Assembly: GCA_947446335.1 (NCBI GenBank)
Contig: CANFGA010000275.1
Location: 1-5,101, forward strand
Direction: 5' to 3'
DNA from: Oxalobacteraceae bacterium
Lineage (GTDB): Bacteria > Pseudomonadota > Gammaproteobacteria > Burkholderiales > Burkholderiaceae_D
Length of the DNA: 5,101 nucleotides
The notes below the pieces were generated by a model, which made no database searches, was not told the DNA's origin, and saw only the letters and a program-made list of their open reading frames with translations. Both the position numbers and the translations under genes were made by a program. Shown here piece by piece: positions 5,100 to 5,101 of this stretch. Positions within the stretch are counted from its first letter, which is position 1. Every line of letters starts with the position of its first letter.

Positions 5100-5101
5100 A
5101 C

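Overview
The window looks like chromosomal DNA from a GC-rich betaproteobacterium, probably Burkholderiales and perhaps Oxalobacteraceae-like. This rests on codon use, the style of the UvrD N-terminus and the style of the proteins; I could not run a taxonomic search. I see no insertion sequence, phage, CRISPR, tRNA or rRNA signal.

Layout: (1) Bases 1-70, minus strand, are the first 23 codons of a UvrD/Rep-type DNA helicase, with a TATAAT box so close to its ATG that the mRNA may be leaderless. (2) Bases 71-233 are a divergent intergenic region with a 10-bp palindrome and an imperfect direct repeat. (3) Bases 234-3582, plus strand, are a tight two-gene operon: a four-cluster ferredoxin-type electron-transfer subunit, then a Tat-exported bis-MGD molybdenum (or tungsten) oxidoreductase of the PhsA/PsrA/TtrA-like branch of the DMSO reductase family. 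(4) Bases 3583-3727 are a spacer with two overlapping, mutually exclusive hairpins. (5) Bases 3728-4498, plus strand, encode a ParA/MinD-type ATPase with no ParB beside it. (6) Bases 4499-4596 hold a strong bidirectional terminator and a second hairpin. (7) Bases 4597-5052, minus strand, encode a small secreted single-FAS1 (fasciclin) protein, with a perfect inverted repeat upstream at the window edge.

How the genes work together: the only clear functional unit is the molybdoenzyme pair. The catalytic subunit carries the twin-arginine signal; the iron-sulfur subunit has none and would be co-exported by hitchhiking. Electrons would pass between the Mo site, the FeS cluster of the catalytic subunit and the cluster chain of the small subunit. 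The pair is unusual in having the electron-transfer gene first, no NrfD/DmsC-type membrane anchor and no TorD-type chaperone in the window. One canonical cysteine of the small subunit is replaced by Asn, at the position where NarH has Trp and carries a [3Fe-4S] cluster. Substrate and redox partner cannot be read from the sequence. The helicase, the ParA and the FAS1 protein appear to be independent neighbours.
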